From: Ghiorsea sp. | GTDB taxonomy: Bacteria; Pseudomonadota; Zetaproteobacteria; Mariprofundales; Mariprofundaceae | Direction of reading: 5' to 3' | Length of the DNA stretch: 14,086 nt | Assembly: GCA_021772875.1 (NCBI GenBank) | Contig: JAJFLD010000182.1 | Span: 1 to 14,086, forward strand | Shown: one piece after another, positions 13,933 to 14,086 of the stretch | Position numbering within the stretch: position 1 is the first letter of the stretch | Layout: each line of letters opens with the position of its first letter | Notes under the pieces: model-generated | Databases searched by the model: none | Seen by the model: only the letters and a program-made list of their open reading frames with translations | Told to the model about the DNA's origin: nothing | Program-made: the position numbers and the translations under genes

Positions 13933-14086
13933 ATGAAAAAAATTATCATTCTCACAGGCTTAATAGCAGCATCAACTGCAATGTCTGGCTGCTCAACAAT
14001 TTTAAAAGGTGATAAGCAACAAGTAAACATCGCTACCTCAAACAATGAAAAGATTGATGTCACTCTTGATGGCAAAAACTTCTCTG
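13933..14086 (+). CDS. Predicted lipoprotein, 3' end cut off
   Basis: The first 51 codons of a gene running off the right edge. The N-terminus MKKIIILTGLIAASTAMSGC is a lipoprotein signal peptide: two Lys, a hydrophobic core, and a lipobox MSGC with the lipidated Cys at residue 20. The mature start CSTILKGDKQQVNIATS, followed by KIDVTLDGK, recalls the bacterial lipoprotein group that begins C-S/A-T-x-x-x-G-x-x-Q-x-V and continues into PEGA-like beta repeats. That resemblance is by eye only and no function is assigned. The residue after Cys is Ser, not Asp, which under the E. coli Lol rule would send it to the outer membrane. The start is well supported by the GGAGGG site and the promoters upstream. 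Confidence 0.85.
   Translation, partial: MKKIIILTGLIAASTAMSGCSTILKGDKQQVNIATSNNEKIDVTLDGKNFS

Noticed and set aside
1..14086. CRISPR arrays, tRNA or rRNA genes, insertion sequences, phage genes
   Set aside because: No spaced repeat arrays, no tRNA-like or rRNA segments and no transposase or integrase frames were seen; almost all of the window is conserved housekeeping coding sequence.

Overview
The window reads as a chromosomal segment of a Gram-negative bacterium, most likely a proteobacterium. The mra/dcw cluster has the E. coli-type gene order, MurE carries the DNPR motif of meso-diaminopimelate-adding enzymes, FolB is very close to the gammaproteobacterial type, and a lipoprotein gene sits at the right edge. 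FtsI, however, ends in a PASTA-like domain, which E. coli FtsI lacks. A gamma-neighbouring lineage such as Zetaproteobacteria is therefore possible, but I cannot fix the taxon from sequence alone. Base composition looks even and moderate throughout, and I see no mobile element, phage gene, tRNA, rRNA or CRISPR array.

Layout: positions 1 to 9767 (minus strand) hold nine consecutive cell-wall and division genes, transcribed right to left: mraZ, rsmH, ftsL, ftsI, murE, murF, mraY, murD and ftsW (cut by the left edge). Every junction is an overlap of 1 to 11 bp or a 1-bp gap, so the block looks like one translationally coupled operon. It makes the cytoplasmic peptidoglycan precursor (MurE, MurF, MurD), moves it to the membrane lipid carrier (MraY), and polymerises and cross-links it at the septum (FtsW, FtsI, with FtsL as a divisome scaffold).

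Positions 9768 to 9952 form a divergent control region. A good sigma-70-like promoter (TTGACA, 17 bp, GATATT) points toward mraZ, with GTGG-containing repeats of 10-bp period just downstream that look like a MraZ self-regulation site. A second promoter (TTGTCA, 17 bp, TACATT) points toward a two-component system. Phased TGGTTGA heptamers lie across the mraZ promoter and could be an operator for the adjacent OmpR-type regulator.

Positions 9953 to 12146 (plus strand) hold that two-component system: an OmpR/PhoB-type response regulator and a membrane HAMP histidine kinase. The kinase has His where HisKA kinases normally have Thr or Asn in the H-box. Its 3' end overlaps the convergent folK gene by 11 bp.

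Positions 12136 to 13666 (minus strand) hold rlmB, folB and folK (23S rRNA 2'-O-methylation and two folate-pathway steps). FolK is short and divergent. Positions 13667 to 13932 are a divergent intergenic region with two tandem sigma-70-like promoters leading to a predicted lipoprotein gene cut by the right edge. The most interesting signals are regulatory: the divergent region between the dcw operon and the two-component system, the kinase H-box change, and a possibly leaderless response-regulator mRNA.
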